Shown one piece after another: positions 4,302 to 5,257 of a DNA stretch of 5,257 nt; the stretch's first letter is position 1, and every line of letters starts with the position of its first letter. The notes beneath the pieces are model-generated. The model saw nothing but the letters and a program-made list of their open reading frames with translations, made no database searches and was not told the DNA's origin. Source of the DNA: Dehalococcoidia bacterium. GTDB lineage: Bacteria; Chloroflexota; Dehalococcoidia; Dehalococcoidales; BS750m-G39. Location: assembly GCA_030640325.1 (NCBI GenBank), contig DAOWJM010000051.1:1-5257 (forward strand), written 5' to 3'. The position numbers and the translations under genes were made by a program.

Positions 4302-5257
4302 ATGGATTTAGCTCTCTCTGAAGAACAGGAAATGGTAAAGAAAATGGCTCGCGATTTTCTGACCGATAAGTTCCCCAAAACGGCGGTTAAAGAGATAGAG
4401 GAGAGTGAGCTGGGCTACTCACCGGAGTTATGGCGGGAAATGGCAGGGTTAGGCTGGATGGGGCTAGCACTTCCAGAAAAGTACGGTGGCGGCGATATGA
4501 GCTTCCTTGACCTGGCAGTGCTGCTGGAGGAAATGGGGAGGGCTTGCCTACCCGGTCCTTATTTCTCCACGGTGGTTCTTGGTGGTTTAACCATTCTTGA
4601 CACCGGAAGCGAGGAGCAGAAACAGGAATATTTACCCAAGATAGCCAGTGGTGAGGCAATCTTCACTCTAGCCCTGACTGAACCCAGCGCCAGGTATGAT
4701 GCCGCTGCCATCGAGACCGAAGCCGCCGCTGATAAGGATGCCTACATTCTAAATGGCACCAAGCTCTTTGTTCCCGATGCTCACATTGCTGATTATATGC
4801 TGGTGGTAGCCAGAACCAATGAAAAATCCAAGGGTGAAGAGGGGATTACCATATTTATGGTAGATGCCAAAAGCCCAGGCATAAGCCATACAGTTTTAAA
4901 GACCATTGCCAATGACAAGCTATGTGAGGTAGTTTTCAGCCAAGTAAAGGTGCCCAAGGAGAATGTCCTGGGGCAATTGAACCAAGGGTGGAGCGTGGTG
5001 CAGAAAATAATCCAGCGAGCGGCAGTGGCAAAATGCTGCGAGATGGTCGGCTGTATTCAGCAGGCATTGGACATGACCGTTGATTATGCCAAGGAAAGAA
5101 AGCAGTATGACCGTCCTATCGGCAGCTTTCAGGTTATCCAGCATTACTGCGCCGATATGGCAACTGATGTTGATGGCACCAGGCTTTCAACCTACCAAAC
5201 CGCCTGGATGCTGAGCGAGGGTCTTCCTTGCACCAAAGAGGTAGCCATTGCTAAGGC
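4302..5257 (+). CDS. Acyl-CoA dehydrogenase-like partner subunit, C-terminus cut by right edge
   Basis: An open frame with no stop gives 318 complete codons of an expected 370-390. The N-terminus MDLALSEEQEMVKKMARDF and the fragment GWMGLALPEKYGG (51-63) mark an ACAD. Key sites are changed. The FAD motif TEPxAGSD reads TEPSARYD (126-133), the W-T/S-N/G segment reads LFVPDA (155-160), and A240 occupies the place of the base E243 in the upstream protein. What remains is the C-domain FAD contact, as R266-K-Q-Y269 followed by DRPIGSFQVIQ. This resembles the non-catalytic member of alpha2beta2 enzymes such as mycobacterial FadE26-FadE27, where each heterodimer builds one FAD site. The ATG at 4302-4304 is chosen because AGGAGG (4289-4294) lies seven bases upstream; the in-frame ATG at 4296 is too close to it. 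Adjacent and co-oriented with the 3067 gene. The missing C-terminus, where the family's GG.G motif lies, limits the call. Confidence 0.92.
   Translation, partial: MDLALSEEQEMVKKMARDFLTDKFPKTAVKEIEESELGYSPELWREMAGLGWMGLALPEKYGGGDMSFLDLAVLLEEMGRACLPGPYFSTVVLGGLTILDTGSEEQKQEYLPKIASGEAIFTLALTEPSARYDAAAIETEAAADKDAYILNGTKLFVPDAHIADYMLVVARTNEKSKGEEGITIFMVDAKSPGISHTVLKTIANDKLCEVVFSQVKVPKENVLGQLNQGWSVVQKIIQRAAVAKCCEMVGCIQQALDMTVDYAKERKQYDRPIGSFQVIQHYCADMATDVDGTRLSTYQTAWMLSEGLPCTKEVAIAK

Noticed and set aside
4387..5144. Minus-strand frames of 90 and 74 codons near the right edge
   Set aside because: Both are antisense to the third ACAD, which is open throughout and clearly homologous to its family.

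Overview
The window looks like a bacterial chromosome fragment of moderate GC content. It carries a lipid/ribosome housekeeping operon on the minus strand at the left and acyl-CoA dehydrogenase (ACAD) genes over the rest. The gene order DUF177 - rpmF - fabD, a stand-alone Lrp/AsnC ligand-binding protein and several clustered ACADs recall Chloroflexota of the Dehalococcoidia type (sediment or groundwater lineages). This assignment is inference from gene content, not from a marker phylogeny.

Left block, minus strand (1-975): a strong promoter (-35 at 969-974, -10 at 944-949) drives a DUF177/YceD protein (358-909), ribosomal protein L32 (rpmF, 154-354) and the first codons of malonyl-CoA:ACP transacylase (fabD, running off the left edge). 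This is the widespread link between ribosome biogenesis and fatty-acid synthesis.

Middle block (1016-2524): a complete, catalytically intact ACAD (1294-2451, minus) starts from its own promoter. That promoter copies the one in front of DUF177 almost base for base, including much of the spacer. Just after its stop codon lies a 40-codon relict of the C-terminus of electron transfer flavoprotein alpha (etfA), broken by an in-frame TAG. An ancestral ACAD-etfBA operon therefore seems to have lost its etf genes here. Next comes a REP-like inverted pair of GC-rich hairpins enclosing a rho-independent terminator.

Right block, plus strand (2518-5257): a divergent promoter, whose -35 forms an inverted repeat with the -35 of the minus-strand ACAD, opens a structured leader of about 190 nt. 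It is followed by a 79-residue stand-alone Lrp/AsnC (RAM) protein, a 390-residue ACAD and a third ACAD that runs off the right edge. The two plus-strand ACADs are complementary. One keeps the middle-domain FAD motifs and a candidate catalytic Glu but lacks the C-domain Arg-x-x-Phe motif; the other has lost the middle-domain motifs and the base but keeps an Arg-x-x-Tyr version. This is what an obligate alpha2beta2 heteromeric ACAD, as in the mycobacterial FadE26-FadE27 (ChsE4-ChsE5) enzymes, would look like. The substrate cannot be read from the sequence.

I found no tRNA, rRNA, CRISPR array, insertion sequence or phage gene. The most notable items are the etfA relict, the twin promoters, the REP doublet with its nested terminator, and the complementary ACAD pair.
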